From the NCBI RefSeq assembly GCF_023715885.1, contig NZ_JAMBOY010000005.1, positions 204,720-268,719 of the forward strand: a DNA stretch of 64,000 nucleotides, written 5' to 3'. The notes beneath the pieces are model-generated. The model was not told the DNA's origin. It did no database searches and saw only the letters and a list, made by a program, of their open reading frames with translations. Each line of letters begins with the position of its first letter. Position 1 is the first letter of the stretch. Shown here in pieces: positions 52,161-62,877 of this stretch. A program made the position numbers and the translations under genes. The stretch comes from Microbacterium hydrocarbonoxydans. GTDB lineage: Bacteria > Actinomycetota > Actinomycetes > Actinomycetales > Microbacteriaceae.

Positions 52161-53165
52161 TCAGCGGATCACGAGTTCCGGGGTGATGAGCGCGTGCGCC
52201 TCACCGGACTCCACCCGCCGTGGGGAGACCACGTCGCCGGTCGGCCCCATGAGGAGCTGCAGCACGGCCTCCGCGACGTCCTCGGGTCGCTGCTCGACGC
52301 TGGAGAATCCGAGCGCCTCGGCCGTGGGCGTGTTGTCGAATCCGATCACGGGTATCCTGACCCCGGCGTCGGCGAGCGCGAGCAGAGCGCCGACGGCGAG
52401 CGCATCGCTCGCGCAGACGATGGCGTCGGCTCGAGCGTCGTCGCTCAGGACGGCGGCGACGGCGTGCCGCGCACCCTGCACGGAATCCTCCGACACGATG
52501 CGGGTGCCCTGCGCCCCGGCCCCGTCGATCGCCTCCCGCCATCCGCGTTCCCGGTCGTCACCCGTCCCGGAGCCCGACGGCCAGCCGAGGAAGCTCACGA
52601 ATGCTCCGCGTTGCAGCGCGTGCTCGGTCGCCGCGCGCGTGCCCGCCGCGCCGTCGACGTCGACCCACAGATGCGTGGGGTCGGCGATATCGTCGTCGCC
52701 CCAGGGTCGGCCGAAGGAGATGAAGGGCAGGCCCACGGCATCCAGCCTTCCCACCCGCTGGTCATCGCGCACGGTGCCCGTGATGATCGCGGCGTCGATC
52801 TCCGACCCCTCCCAGAGCTCTGCGAGCCGGGCGAGCTCCTCCTCCGGGGTGCGGGCCGCGTAGACCAGCATGCGCATCCCTCGCTCGCTGGAGCGGTCGG
52901 TGATCGCGTGGACGAACCGGTCGAGCACGACGCCGGAGACCCCGCCGAGGTACGGATCGAGGCGGATGCCGATGGTCGAGCTCCGCCGCAGGCGCAGCCT
53001 GCGGGCCGCCGCATGCCGGCGATACCCGAGCTCGTCGATCGACGCGAGCACGCGCTCCCGGGTCGCGGGCTTCACGATATCGGGCGTGTTCAGCACGTTC
53101 GACACGGTCTGCCGGGAGACGCCGGCGTGCGCAGCGACGTCCTCGACCGTCGGAGCCTTCGCCAT
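52161..53165 (-). CDS. LacI family transcriptional regulator
   Basis: A 334-residue LacI regulator with headpiece [20 protein letters not shown] and hinge region [15 protein letters not shown], then the ligand domain with [12 protein letters not shown] and [20 protein letters not shown]. It is divergent from an ABC importer and debranching-enzyme operon and the operator TTTGATCGTTCAAA lies near that promoter, so it probably represses the operon and senses the imported oligosaccharide. Confidence 0.93.
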   Translation of the reverse strand: MAKAPTVEDVAAHAGVSRQTVSNVLNTPDIVKPATRERVLASIDELGYRRHAAARRLRLRRSSTIGIRLDPYLGGVSGVVLDRFVHAITDRSSERGMRMLVYAARTPEEELARLAELWEGSEIDAAIITGTVRDDQRVGRLDAVGLPFISFGRPWGDDDIADPTHLWVDVDGAAGTRAATEHALQRGAFVSFLGWPSGSGTGDDRERGWREAIDGAGAQGTRIVSEDSVQGARHAVAAVLSDDARADAIVCASDALAVGALLALADAGVRIPVIGFDNTPTAEALGFSSVEQRPEDVAEAVLQLLMGPTGDVVSPRRVESGEAHALITPELVIR

Positions 53166-53187
53166 CCCAAACCTCGATCCCGCGGGC

Positions 53188-53244
53188 TTGACACGTCCAG
53201 TCCGCGCGACCTAGCGTATGGCATGCGTAGTTTGATCGTTCAAA
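53188..53244 (+). promoter_or_regulatory. Promoter and LacI-type operator of the third sugar importer
   Basis: TTGACA (53188-53193), 18 bases, then TAGCGT (53212-53217) form the promoter. The operator TTTGATCGTTCAAA (53231-53244), with central CG and 12 of 14 symmetric positions, lies 13 bases after the -10 box, in position to block transcription. The first gene begins at 53283. Confidence 0.8.
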
Positions 53245-53282
53245 TTTCTGCGCGAGACGCCCTCATCAAAGGAGAGAGAGAC

Positions 53283-54533
53283 ATGACACGGCACAACACA
53301 CGCGCCCTCCTCGGCACCGGGGCGGTGCTGCTCACCAGCACGCTCGTGCTCACGGGATGCGGCTCCGGCTTCTCCGGCGACGAGCCGGCGGGAGACTCCG
53401 AGGGGCTCACCTCCTCCGACGACGCGCTCACCGTGCTGATCGGGTCGTCGGGCGACGCCGAGACCGAGGCCGTGCAGTCGGCGCTCGACGCCTGGTCGGA
53501 GGAGTCGGGCACCGACGTCGAGCTCCAGGTGGCGAGCGATCTCGCACAGGAGCTGTCGCAGGGCTTCGCGGCCGGCGAACCCGCCGACCTCTTCTACCTC
53601 GCGCCCGAGCAGATGGCGGGCTACGCGTCGAACGGCTCGCTCCAGGCGTACGGCGACGAACTCGCCAACAAGGACGACTTCTACCCGTCGCTGGTCGAGA
53701 ACTTCACGCTCGACGGCACGTTCTACTGCGCGCCGAAGGACTTCTCCACGCTCGCGCTCGTGATCAACACGCAGATGTGGACGGAGGCCGGACTCACCGA
53801 CGCCGACCTGCCGAAGACGTGGGACGACCTCGCATCGGTCGCCCAGAAGCTCACCACCCCGGAGCACGTGGGGCTCGCGTTCGGCGCCGAGTACCAGCGG
53901 GTCGGCACGTTCATGGCACAGGCCGGCGGCGGACTCGTCGACGACGGAACCGCGATCGCCGACGATCAGGCGAACGTCGACGCGCTCGACTACGTCAAGA
54001 CGCACCTCGGCGACGGCTCCTTCGCCTTCGCGAAGGACATCGGCGCGGGCTGGGGCGGCGAGGCGCTCGGCAAGGGACTCGCGGCGATGGTGATCGAGGG
54101 CAACTGGATCACGGGCGCGATGGCGAACGACTTCAGCTCGGTCGACTACACCGTCGCGGAGCTTCCGGAGGGCCCCGGCGGCCAGGGCACCCTGCAGTTC
54201 ACGAACTGCTGGGGCATGGCGGCCGACAGCCCCAACCAGCAGGCCGCGCTCGACCTCGTCGAGTACCTGACGAGCGCCGACAGCCAGCTGGCGTTCTCGA
54301 AGGCCTTCGGCCCGATGCCGTCGATCACCTCGGCCGCCGACCAGTGGACGAGCGACAACCCCGACCTCGCACCGTTCCTCGCCGGTGCGGAAGACGCGCA
54401 GTTCCCGCCGAACCAGGACGGAGCGGCCGATGTGATCGCGGACTTCAACGCGCAGATCGAGTCGCTGAAGACGGGTGACCCCGCGCAGATCCTCGGGACC
54501 GTGCAGTCGAACCTCGAAGCGATCGTCGAGTAA
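53283..54533 (+). CDS. Sugar ABC transporter substrate-binding lipoprotein
   Basis: A 416-residue lipoprotein with lipobox LTGC (Cys26), a charged linker and the sugar-binding fold (ALTVLIGSSGDAETEAVQSA at the start). AAAGGAGAGAG precedes the ATG. It opens an operon with two permeases and a debranching-type glucosidase, all overlapping or nearly so, with a divergent LacI regulator. The ligand may be an alpha-glucan oligosaccharide, judged by the enzyme. Confidence 0.93.
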   Translation: MTRHNTRALLGTGAVLLTSTLVLTGCGSGFSGDEPAGDSEGLTSSDDALTVLIGSSGDAETEAVQSALDAWSEESGTDVELQVASDLAQELSQGFAAGEPADLFYLAPEQMAGYASNGSLQAYGDELANKDDFYPSLVENFTLDGTFYCAPKDFSTLALVINTQMWTEAGLTDADLPKTWDDLASVAQKLTTPEHVGLAFGAEYQRVGTFMAQAGGGLVDDGTAIADDQANVDALDYVKTHLGDGSFAFAKDIGAGWGGEALGKGLAAMVIEGNWITGAMANDFSSVDYTVAELPEGPGGQGTLQFTNCWGMAADSPNQQAALDLVEYLTSADSQLAFSKAFGPMPSITSAADQWTSDNPDLAPFLAGAEDAQFPPNQDGAADVIADFNAQIESLKTGDPAQILGTVQSNLEAIVE

Positions 54534-54535
54534 TC

Positions 54536-55633
54536 ATGGCGGTGCAGGCCACGCCTCGCCGCGGAGGGGCCTCCGGGCTCCGCCGCGGCGAGGCCGCAGC
54601 CGGATGGCTCTTCACGGCGCCGGTGATCGTCATCCTCGGGGTTTTCCTGCTCGTTCCCGTGCTCATGGCCCTCTGGGTGAGCATGTCGGACTGGGCGGGG
54701 CGCGGCAGCCCCCTCTCGCCGTCGGTGTCGTTCGTGGGCGTCGAGAACTACTCCGCGGTGCTCGCCGACGGCGGTCTCGCGACCAAGGACTTCGGCACCG
54801 CCCTGCGCAACAACGCCTGGTACGTGCTGCTCGTCGTCCCCCTGCAGACCGCCATTGCCCTCTTCCTCGCGGTCTTGGTGAACCGCGCCGTGCTGCGCGG
54901 CCGCGGATTCTTCCGCACCGCCTACTACTTCCCCTCCGTCACCAGCTCCGTGGCGATCACCGTGCTGTGGCTGTTCCTGTTCTCGGCGAGCGGCGCGGTG
55001 AACAGCGTGCTCGCCTGGTTCGGCGTCAACGGTCCGAACTGGTTCAACGACCCCCGCGGCATCCTGCACCTCGCTCTCAGCGGAGTCGGGGTCGACGCCG
55101 GCCCCGCCGCGCTGACCGGTGGCGGCATGCTCGGCATCTCCTGGTGGGAGTGGCTCGCCGGACCCTCGATCGCGATGAGCGCGTACATCCTCATGGCGAT
55201 CTTCACGACCTCCGGCACGTTCATGCTGCTGTTCCTCGCCGGCCTGCAGAACCTCGGCGCCGACGTCGACGAGGCCGCCATGATGGACGGCGCGAACGGC
55301 TGGCAGCGGTTCTGGCGCGTCACGCTCCCCCAGCTGCGCCCGACGCTGTTCACCGTGCTGACCCTCGGCCTCATCGGATGCTGGCAGGTGTTCGACCAGA
55401 TCTACACGGGCACGCGCGGCGCCCCGAGCAAGACCACGCTCACGCCCGCCTACCAGTCGTACAAGACCGCCTTCACGGACCAGGAGTGGGGCCAGGGCGC
55501 GGCGATCGCCTTCATCCTCTTCGTCATCATCGTCGTGTTCACGCTCCTGCAGCGCTGGGTCCTGCGCGACCGGCCGGTGTCGCGCCGTCGGATCCGCGCC
55601 TACGAGATCACGACGAAGGGAGGTGCGTCATGA
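54536..55633 (+). CDS. Sugar ABC transporter permease (MalF-like)
   Basis: A 365-residue permease with six helices and the EAA loop ADVDEAAMMDGANGWQRFWR. An insertion of about 40 residues (WFNDPRGILHLALSGVGV...) between helices is larger than usual and would lie outside. It starts 2 bases after the binding protein and overlaps the next permease by 4 bases. Confidence 0.93.
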   Translation: MAVQATPRRGGASGLRRGEAAAGWLFTAPVIVILGVFLLVPVLMALWVSMSDWAGRGSPLSPSVSFVGVENYSAVLADGGLATKDFGTALRNNAWYVLLVVPLQTAIALFLAVLVNRAVLRGRGFFRTAYYFPSVTSSVAITVLWLFLFSASGAVNSVLAWFGVNGPNWFNDPRGILHLALSGVGVDAGPAALTGGGMLGISWWEWLAGPSIAMSAYILMAIFTTSGTFMLLFLAGLQNLGADVDEAAMMDGANGWQRFWRVTLPQLRPTLFTVLTLGLIGCWQVFDQIYTGTRGAPSKTTLTPAYQSYKTAFTDQEWGQGAAIAFILFVIIVVFTLLQRWVLRDRPVSRRRIRAYEITTKGGAS

Positions 55634-56469
55634 GGCTCTCCTCGAAGCAGCTCACCTGGCAGATCGTGCTGTACGCGGTGCTGATCGTGCTCGCGCTGAT
55701 CTACATCTACCCGTTCCTCATCCAGGTGTTCACGAGCTTCAAGACCGACGAGGATGCCGCCTCCTCGGGCGTGAATCTCCTCCCGGAGTCGTGGACCTTC
55801 GCGGCCTACGAGCGCCTGTTCGCGAACTCCGACTTCCCGTCCTGGTTCGTCAACAGCGCGATCGTGACGATCTTCGTGACCGCCGGTCGCGTGTTCTTCA
55901 ACTCTCTCGCCGGCTACGCGCTCGCCCGTCTGCGGTTCCGTGGTCGCGGAGTCGTGTTCGCCGCACTCGTGGCCGTCATGTCGGTGCCGACCGTCGTGCT
56001 GCTGATCCCGAAGTTCCTCGTGATCAATCAGCTGGGCATCTTCAACTCCTACGCGGGCATGATCCTGCCGCTGCTCGTGGACGCGGCCGGCGTCTTCATC
56101 ATGAAGAACTTCTTCGAGTCGATCCCGGTGTCGGTCGAGGAGCAGGCCCGCATCGACGGCGCCGGCACGTTCCGCATGTTCTGGTCCGTCGTGCTGCCCA
56201 TGGCGACCCCTGCCCTCATCACCATCGTGATCCTGTCGTTCCAGGGCTCGTGGAACGAGCTCAGCCACTTCATCGTGTCGACCAACGATCCCGCCCTGAC
56301 GACCCTGACGAAGGGCGTCGCGTCCCTCGCGAGCGGGCAGCTCAGTCAGGGCACCCAGTACCCGCTCAAGCTGGCGGCGGCGCTCATCATGACGATCCCC
56401 GTCGCCGTGATGTTCTTCGTCTTCCAGCGCCGAATCATGAATTCCACCGAAGGAGCCGTCAAGGAATGA
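55630..56469 (+). CDS. Sugar ABC transporter permease (MalG-like)
   Basis: A 279-residue permease with six helices and the EAA loop VSVEEQARIDGAGTFRMFWS. The ATG overlaps the preceding stop (ATGA) and its own stop overlaps the next start. It completes the importer; the shared ATPase is encoded elsewhere. Confidence 0.93.
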   Translation: MRLSSKQLTWQIVLYAVLIVLALIYIYPFLIQVFTSFKTDEDAASSGVNLLPESWTFAAYERLFANSDFPSWFVNSAIVTIFVTAGRVFFNSLAGYALARLRFRGRGVVFAALVAVMSVPTVVLLIPKFLVINQLGIFNSYAGMILPLLVDAAGVFIMKNFFESIPVSVEEQARIDGAGTFRMFWSVVLPMATPALITIVILSFQGSWNELSHFIVSTNDPALTTLTKGVASLASGQLSQGTQYPLKLAAALIMTIPVAVMFFVFQRRIMNSTEGAVKE

Positions 56470-58334
56470 CCGACCGCCCTCACCTCCAGCCCCTGCTCGA
56501 CGACGCCGTCATCGTGCTCGACGCCCCCACCCAGGTCTGGTCCGATCGCGCAGGGCGGATCGGGACCGCACCGATCCACGGGGTGTTCCACGGCGACGTC
56601 CGGCACATCGCCGGGATCGACATCTCGGTGCGCGGAACAGCTCTCGAGTCGATCGGATACTCGTCGCCGACACCGCGGCACGTGCGCTTCACCGACCTGC
56701 TGCGCGGACTCGATGACGCGGGGGCCGACCCCAAGGTGCGGCTCGACAGGGATCGCACGGTGACGGCCGGTCGGTTCGCGGAGACGCTGCGGTTCTCCTC
56801 GCACCTCGAGGATGCCGTCGAGGTCGCCGTCGAGGTGCGCGTGCGACCCGATTTCGCTCCGATGCAACTCGTCAAGGCGGGCGAGGACGGGGGTCAGGAC
56901 TGGACGTGGGACGGCGAGCGCTGCCGCTCGGGCGAGGCGTCGTTCGCTCTCTCGGCTCGGGGCGCCGAGGTGTCGACGGACGGGCGCGATCTGGTCGTCG
57001 CCTGGCGTGCGACCATTTCCGCGCGCGGTGCCGTCGAGCTGTCGTGGGAGGCCGACCTCGACGACTCGAGCCTTGTGGTCACCACGCCGGCGCGCGCCGC
57101 CGACACTCGCCATGTCGGCACGGGCGCCGATCCTCGCGCCGCCCGCTGGCTCGACCGCGCGACCGCCGATCTCGACGCGCTGCGCCTCGCGCTCCCCGAC
57201 CACCCGGCTGACGCCTTCTACGCTGCGGGCGCCCCGTGGTTCTTCACGCTGTTCGGGCGCGACTCGATCTGGGCGGCGCGACTGGCCCTCGCATCCGACC
57301 CCGCGATCGCGGGTTCGACCCTGCGGGTGCTCGCGCGGCTGCAGGGGACTGCGGTGAATCCGCACACGGCCGAGGCGCCCGGCAAGATCGCGCACGAGCT
57401 GCGCAGCGCCGAGCTCTCACTGCCGGGCGAGGGCGTGCTCCTGCCGCCGCTGTACTACGGCACGGTCGACGCCACGCCCCTGTGGGTGTGCCTGCTCGCC
57501 GACGCGCGGGACGCGGGGATGCCGGAGCATGACCTGCGTGAGCTCGTTCCCGCCCTGCGGGCCGCCCTGGACTGGATGGTCGTGCACGGCGACGCCTCGG
57601 GCAGCGGGTTCATCGACTACGCCGACGAGACCGGCCACGGCCTGGCGAATCAGGGGTGGAAGGACTCGGGCGACTCGATCCAGTGGCGCGACGGACGGCT
57701 CGCCGAGGGCCCGATCGCCCTCAGCGAGGTGCAGGGCTACGCCTACGAGGCTGCGGTTCGTGGGGCGGCGCTGCTCGACGAGCTGGGCGAGCCGGGCGGC
57801 GACGCCCTGCGCTCGTGGGCTGCGGACCTGCGTACGCGGTTCCGCGCAGCCTATTGGGTGACGACGCCCGAGGGCCGGTACCCGGCCATCGCGCTCGACG
57901 CCCATGGCGCCGCGGTCGACACCCTCACCAGCAACATCGGCCACCTCATCGGGACCGGTCTGCTCGACGCCGACGAGGAGCGCGCGTGCGCGGAATTGCT
58001 CCTCGGCACGTCGATGTCGAGCGGCTACGGCATCCGCACGATGTCGACGGATGCCGCAGGCTACTGGCCGCTCAGCTATCACGGCGGCAGCGTCTGGACG
58101 CACGACACCGCGATCGCCGTGCACGGGATGCGGCGGGCCGGTCTCGTGGACGAGGCCCGGCACGTCGCCGGCCAGCTGCTCGATCTGGCGGAGGGCTTCG
58201 ACTACCGCGTTCCCGAGCTGCATTCCGGTGAGCCACGCGTCGCCGGAGGCGCTCCGGTGCCGTATCCCGCCGCGTGCCGCCCGCAGGCCTGGTCGGCTGC
58301 GGCGGCGGTCGTGACCGCCGCGGCGCTGCGCTGA
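56466..58334 (+). CDS. Amylo-alpha-1,6-glucosidase / glycogen debranching-type protein
   Basis: A 622-residue protein with an N-terminal beta-domain of the GDE_N type (about 1-220, HGVFHGDVRHIAGIDISVRG) and a C-terminal (alpha/alpha)6 barrel (about 225-622). Barrel motifs are FFTLFGRDSIWAARLAL, QGWKDSGDSIQWRDG and LTSNIGHLIGTGLLD. Such proteins hydrolyse alpha-1,6 branches or other glycosidic bonds. It lacks a signal peptide and is the last gene of a sugar importer operon (4-base overlap), so it acts on an imported oligosaccharide. True specificity is uncertain. Confidence 0.88.
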   Translation: MTDRPHLQPLLDDAVIVLDAPTQVWSDRAGRIGTAPIHGVFHGDVRHIAGIDISVRGTALESIGYSSPTPRHVRFTDLLRGLDDAGADPKVRLDRDRTVTAGRFAETLRFSSHLEDAVEVAVEVRVRPDFAPMQLVKAGEDGGQDWTWDGERCRSGEASFALSARGAEVSTDGRDLVVAWRATISARGAVELSWEADLDDSSLVVTTPARAADTRHVGTGADPRAARWLDRATADLDALRLALPDHPADAFYAAGAPWFFTLFGRDSIWAARLALASDPAIAGSTLRVLARLQGTAVNPHTAEAPGKIAHELRSAELSLPGEGVLLPPLYYGTVDATPLWVCLLADARDAGMPEHDLRELVPALRAALDWMVVHGDASGSGFIDYADETGHGLANQGWKDSGDSIQWRDGRLAEGPIALSEVQGYAYEAAVRGAALLDELGEPGGDALRSWAADLRTRFRAAYWVTTPEGRYPAIALDAHGAAVDTLTSNIGHLIGTGLLDADEERACAELLLGTSMSSGYGIRTMSTDAAGYWPLSYHGGSVWTHDTAIAVHGMRRAGLVDEARHVAGQLLDLAEGFDYRVPELHSGEPRVAGGAPVPYPAACRPQAWSAAAAVVTAAALR

Positions 58335-58349
58335 CGGGCGGGGTCGTCG

Positions 58350-59609
58350 TCAGCGGACGGCGATCCCGTCCTTCCAGACGCGGTCCACCAGGGGCACGCC
58401 CGGGCGGTAGGCGAGGTGGATGCGCGTCGGTGCCTTCAGCAGCACGAGGTCGGCCCGAGCTCCCGGGGCGATGATCCCGACGTCGTCGCGCCGCAGCGCC
58501 CTCGCGCCGCCCGCTGTCGCGGACCACACCGCCTCGGCCGGGGTCATGCCCATGTCGCGGACCGCGAGGGCGACGCAGAACGGCATCGACGAGGTGAAGC
58601 TCGACCCCGGGTTCGTGTCGCACGCGAGCGCGACTGTCACGCCCGCGTCGATCAGCCGCCGGGCGTCCGGGTACGGCTGGCGCGTCGAGAACTCGACCCC
58701 CGGCAGCAGGGTGAGGACGGTGTCGGAGGCGGCGAGCGCGGCGACGTCGGCGTCCGTCAGGTAGGTGCCGTGATCGACCGAGGCCGCACCGAGCTCGACC
58801 GCGAGCCGCACGCCGTCGCCCGGTCCGAGCTGGCTCGCATGCAGGCGGGGTCGCAGCCCGCGCGCGATCCCCGCGTCGAGGATGCGGCGCGACTGCGCGA
58901 CCGTGAACGCACCCGTCTCGCAGAACACGTCGATCCACCGCGAGTACGGGGCACAGGCGTCGAGCATGTCGCCGCAGACGAGGTCGACGTACCCCTCGGA
59001 ATCGTCGGCGTATTCTGCAGGGACGACGTGCGCCCCCAGGAACGTCACCTCGGGCGTCACCTCTGCGGCCAGGCGCACGAGTCGCTCCTCGTCGGCGACC
59101 GAGAGGCCGTAGCCGCTCTTGATCTCGACCGTGGTGGTGCCCTGCCCGAGCATCTCGTCGAGGAACCCGCGCAGGCGCGCGCGAAGCTCGTCGTCGGTGG
59201 CGGCGCGCGTGGCCGCGACGGTGGAGCGGATGCCGCCGGCGGCGTACCGCTGCCCGGCCATGCGCGCCTCGAATTCGGCTGCTCGGTCCCCTCCGAACAC
59301 GAGGTGGCTGTGGCTGTCGACGAAGCCGGGGATCACGGCCCGCCCCTCGGCGTCGACGACCTCGTCGGCATCCGGCGCGTCGTGCGGCGAGCCGACCCAG
59401 GCGATCCGGTCGCCCTCGACCAGCACCGCCGCGTCGCGCATCGTGCCGCACGGGTCGCCTGCGCGTCCTGATCCGCTGACGTCGTCCCGATCCGCCGACG
59501 CATCCGCCGAATCAGACCGCAGATCGGGGCCGCGTCCGCGAATCGGGTCTGCCGGCGAGCCGACGTTGGTCGTCAGCTCCCCGATGCCGGTGATCAGCGT
59601 CGTGTTCAC
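58350..59609 (-). CDS. hutI: Imidazolonepropionase
   Basis: A 419-residue metal-dependent amidohydrolase that opens imidazolone-5-propanoate to N-formimidoyl-L-glutamate, step three of histidine breakdown. The metal motif is [37 protein letters not shown] and [13 protein letters not shown] follow in family order. A 30-residue serine/aspartate-rich insertion (about 20-50) precedes the usual fold. It overlaps hutU by 4 bases (ATGA). Confidence 0.95.
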   Translation of the reverse strand: MNTTLITGIGELTTNVGSPADPIRGRGPDLRSDSADASADRDDVSGSGRAGDPCGTMRDAAVLVEGDRIAWVGSPHDAPDADEVVDAEGRAVIPGFVDSHSHLVFGGDRAAEFEARMAGQRYAAGGIRSTVAATRAATDDELRARLRGFLDEMLGQGTTTVEIKSGYGLSVADEERLVRLAAEVTPEVTFLGAHVVPAEYADDSEGYVDLVCGDMLDACAPYSRWIDVFCETGAFTVAQSRRILDAGIARGLRPRLHASQLGPGDGVRLAVELGAASVDHGTYLTDADVAALAASDTVLTLLPGVEFSTRQPYPDARRLIDAGVTVALACDTNPGSSFTSSMPFCVALAVRDMGMTPAEAVWSATAGGARALRRDDVGIIAPGARADLVLLKAPTRIHLAYRPGVPLVDRVWKDGIAVR

Positions 59610-61285
59610 AGCATCGGCACCGTCAGGCCGCGATCGCGGGCGATGTCTCGGGCGTGCTCGTATCCGGCATCCACGTGCCGCATGACGCCGGTGCCGGGGT
59701 CATTTGTCAGCACGCGCTCGAGCTTCTCTGCGGCGAGCGCGGAGCCGTCGGCGACCGTGACCTGACCGGCGTGGATCGACCGGCCGATGCCGACTCCCCC
59801 GCCGTGATGCAGCGACACCCACGATGCGCCGGACGCGGTGTTCAGCAGGGCGTTGAGCAGCGGCCAGTCGGCGATCGCGTCGGAGCCGTCCTTCATCCCT
59901 TCGGTCTCGCGATACGGGGAGGCGACGGAGCCGGAGTCGAGGTGGTCGCGACCGATCACGATCGGCGCCGAGAGCTCCCCGGAGGCCACCATCTCGTTGA
60001 ACTTCAGGCCGGCGAGGTGCCGCTCCTTGTAGCCCAGCCAGCAGATCCTCGCCGGAAGCCCCTCGAAGTGGACCTTCTCGCCCGCCTTCTCCAGCCAGCG
60101 ATGCAGCGCGGCGTCCTCCGGGAACAGCTCGGCGATCGCGCGGTCGGTCCTGCGGATGTCCTCCGGGTCACCCGAGAGGGCGGCCCAGCGGAACGGGCCC
60201 CGCCCCTCCTCGAACTGGGGGCGGATGTACGCGGGCACGAACCCCGGGAAGTCGAAAGCCCGCTCGAAGCCGCCCAGCTGCGCCTCCGCCCGGATCGAGT
60301 TGCCGTAGTCGAACACCGCGGCACCGGCATCCTGGAACCCCACCATCGCCGCGACGTGCGCGGCCATGGACTCGCGGGAGCGACGCGTGAACTCCTCGGG
60401 GTCGCGCGCGGCCTCCGCCCTCCAGTCGGCGATCGAGACGCCGACGGGAAGGTAGGCGAGCGGGTCGTGCGCACTCGTCTGGTCTGTGACGATGTCGATC
60501 GCCACGCCGCGTCGCAGCAGCTCGGGGAACACCTCGGCCGCATTGCCCACGATGCCGACCGACAGGGCCTCACCCGCTTGCTTCGCGGCGGTGACGCGGG
60601 CCACGGCGGCGTCGAGCTCGGTGGTGTACTCGTCGAGGTAGCCGTGATCGACGCGTCGTGCGAGGCGGGTCTCGTCGACGTCGACGATCAGGACCACTCC
60701 CTCGTTCATGGTCACGGCGAGCGGCTGCGCGCCGCCCATGCCCCCGGCACCGCCCGTGAGGGTCAGCGTGCCCTGCAGCGAATCACGACCGAGCGAGCGG
60801 GCGACGGCGGCGAAGGTCTCGTACGTCCCCTGCAGGATGCCCTGCGTGCCGATGTAGATCCATGATCCGGCGGTCATCTGTCCGTACATGGTGAGTCCGA
60901 GCTGCTCGAGCCGCCGGAACTCCGGCCAGGTCGCCCAGTCGCCGACGAGGTTCGAGTTCGCGATCAGCACCCGTGGCGCCCACTCGTGGGTACGGAACAC
61001 GCCGACCGGCTTGCCGGACTGCACGAGCAGGGTCTCATCGGGCTCGAGCTCGTCGAGGGTGCGCACGATCGCGTCGTAGGCCTCCCAGCTGCGAGCCGCA
61101 CGCCCGGTCCCGCCGTAGACGACGAGATCCTCCGGATGCTCGGCCACCTCGGGGTCGAGGTTGTTCATCAGCATCCGCTTCGCCGCCTCCGCGCCCCAGC
61201 TCTTGGCCGTGCGCTGGTCACCGCGCGGCGCGCGGATCGCGCGGTCGGATTCGGTGGCGGTCGTGGTGGTGGTCGTGTCACTCAT
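59606..61285 (-). CDS. hutU: Urocanate hydratase
   Basis: A 559-residue enzyme that adds water to urocanate, step two of the Hut pathway, with tightly bound NAD+. Family motifs are [35 protein letters not shown] (NAD binding), [12 protein letters not shown] and [19 protein letters not shown]. The ATG at 61285 is preferred to that at 61291: AAGGAG lies 7 bases before it, too close for the other. It overlaps hutH by 8 bases. Confidence 0.97.
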   Translation of the reverse strand: MSDTTTTTTATESDRAIRAPRGDQRTAKSWGAEAAKRMLMNNLDPEVAEHPEDLVVYGGTGRAARSWEAYDAIVRTLDELEPDETLLVQSGKPVGVFRTHEWAPRVLIANSNLVGDWATWPEFRRLEQLGLTMYGQMTAGSWIYIGTQGILQGTYETFAAVARSLGRDSLQGTLTLTGGAGGMGGAQPLAVTMNEGVVLIVDVDETRLARRVDHGYLDEYTTELDAAVARVTAAKQAGEALSVGIVGNAAEVFPELLRRGVAIDIVTDQTSAHDPLAYLPVGVSIADWRAEAARDPEEFTRRSRESMAAHVAAMVGFQDAGAAVFDYGNSIRAEAQLGGFERAFDFPGFVPAYIRPQFEEGRGPFRWAALSGDPEDIRRTDRAIAELFPEDAALHRWLEKAGEKVHFEGLPARICWLGYKERHLAGLKFNEMVASGELSAPIVIGRDHLDSGSVASPYRETEGMKDGSDAIADWPLLNALLNTASGASWVSLHHGGGVGIGRSIHAGQVTVADGSALAAEKLERVLTNDPGTGVMRHVDAGYEHARDIARDRGLTVPML

Positions 61286-62819
61286 GGGCATGCTCCTTCG
61301 CGATGCGGGCCACGGCGCCGGACTGCACCAGCGCGGTCACGGCCTCCATGTCGGGTGAGAGGTAGTGGTCTGGTCCCGGCCCGGCGGCGACGGTGCGCAC
61401 GAGGTCTCGCACCGCCCCGGTCGCCGGCCCGGCCTGGAGCGGTGCGCGCAGGTCGAGGGCCCGCGCACCGGTGAGGATCTCGATGGCGAGTACGCGGCCG
61501 AGCCCGTCGATCGCTCGACGCAGCTTGCGCGCGGCCGCCCATCCCATCGACACGTGGTCCTCCTGCATCGCCGACGACGGGATGGAATCGACGGATGCCG
61601 GCACCGCGAGCCGCTTCAGTTCGGAGACGATGCCGGCGGCGGCGTACTGCGCGATCATGAGTCCGGAGTCCACCCCGACCTCGTGGGCGAGGAACGGCGG
61701 GAGCCCATGACTGCGAGCGGGGTCGAGAGCCCGGTCGGTGCGGCGCTCCGACACCGAGGCGACATCGGCGACCGAGATGGCGAGGAAGTCGAGCACGGCG
61801 GCGACCGGAGCTCCGTGGAAGTTGCCGTTCGACTCGATCCGCCCGTCGAGGGTGATGACGGGGTTGTCGATCACGCTCATCAGCTCGCGGTCGGCGATGA
61901 GCGTCGCGTGCGCCATGGTGTCGCGAGCGGCGCCGTGCACCTGCGGCGAGCAGCGCAGCGAGTAGGCGTCCTGCACCCGGCCGTCCTCCGGCCCCTTGTG
62001 GCTGTGCACCAGCGGCGAGTCGCTGAGGAACGAGCGCAGATTGCGGGCGGACTCGGCCTGCCCGAACTGCGGCCGCAGCATCATGAGGTCCGCGGCGAAG
62101 ACGGCATCCGTCCCGAGCTGGGACTCGATCGACATCGCAGCGGCGATGTCGGCCGTCAACATCAGCGCATCGAGGTCGTGCAGCGCGAGCGAGAGCATGG
62201 CCAGCATCCCGTCGGTGCCGTTGATGAGGGCGAGACCCTCTTTCTCGACGAGCGTGACGGGCGCGATCCCTGCGGCGGCGAGGGCTTCGGATGCTGGGAC
62301 GAGGTCGCCGTCGGCGGTGCGGACGTCACCCTCGCCCATCGCCGCGAGTGCGATGTGCGCGAGCGGCGCGAGGTCGCCGGAGCAGCCGAGCGAGCCGTAC
62401 TCACGGACGACCGGCGCGATCCCCGCGTTGAGCAGAGCGGCGTAGGTCTCCACCACGACGGGGCGCACCCCCGTGCGCCCAGACGCCAGCGTCTGCAGAC
62501 GGAGGAGCTGTAGGCCGCGCACGACCTCGCGCTCGACCTCGGTGCCTGTGCCCGCAGCATGGGAGCGGATCAGGCTGGCCTGCAGCTGACGACGACGATC
62601 GGCTGCGATGAACGTCGTCGCGAGAGCGCCGAAGCCCGTCGACACCCCGTAGTGCGGATTCGGATCGGCGGCGAGTCCGTCGACAACCGCTCGAGTCTGC
62701 CGCACCCGGTCGAGGGCTTCTGGCGCGAGGACGACGGCCGCTTCGTTCCGGGCGACAGCGACGACGTCGGGGATCGTGAGCGGGGCGGCGCCCACGACGA
62801 CGGAGGAGGAAGAGCGCAT
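61278..62819 (-). CDS. hutH: Histidine ammonia-lyase
   Basis: A 513-residue lyase that removes ammonia from histidine to give urocanate, first step of the pathway. The self-made MIO cofactor comes from the tripeptide in [14 protein letters not shown]: here Cys-Ser-Gly instead of the commoner Ala-Ser-Gly, a variant known in actinobacteria. [16 protein letters not shown] near the N-terminus is the family signature. The ATG at 62819 is chosen because TGGAAT lies 6 bases upstream in leaderless position; an upstream in-frame start would run into the divergent regulator gene. Confidence 0.96.
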   Translation of the reverse strand: MRSSSSVVVGAAPLTIPDVVAVARNEAAVVLAPEALDRVRQTRAVVDGLAADPNPHYGVSTGFGALATTFIAADRRRQLQASLIRSHAAGTGTEVEREVVRGLQLLRLQTLASGRTGVRPVVVETYAALLNAGIAPVVREYGSLGCSGDLAPLAHIALAAMGEGDVRTADGDLVPASEALAAAGIAPVTLVEKEGLALINGTDGMLAMLSLALHDLDALMLTADIAAAMSIESQLGTDAVFAADLMMLRPQFGQAESARNLRSFLSDSPLVHSHKGPEDGRVQDAYSLRCSPQVHGAARDTMAHATLIADRELMSVIDNPVITLDGRIESNGNFHGAPVAAVLDFLAISVADVASVSERRTDRALDPARSHGLPPFLAHEVGVDSGLMIAQYAAAGIVSELKRLAVPASVDSIPSSAMQEDHVSMGWAAARKLRRAIDGLGRVLAIEILTGARALDLRAPLQAGPATGAVRDLVRTVAAGPGPDHYLSPDMEAVTALVQSGAVARIAKEHAHE

Positions 62820-62877
62820 GGTTCGATTCCACACCCGCGCCGTGGCGTCAGAGAGCGCTCCATGGCATCCTGTGTCT

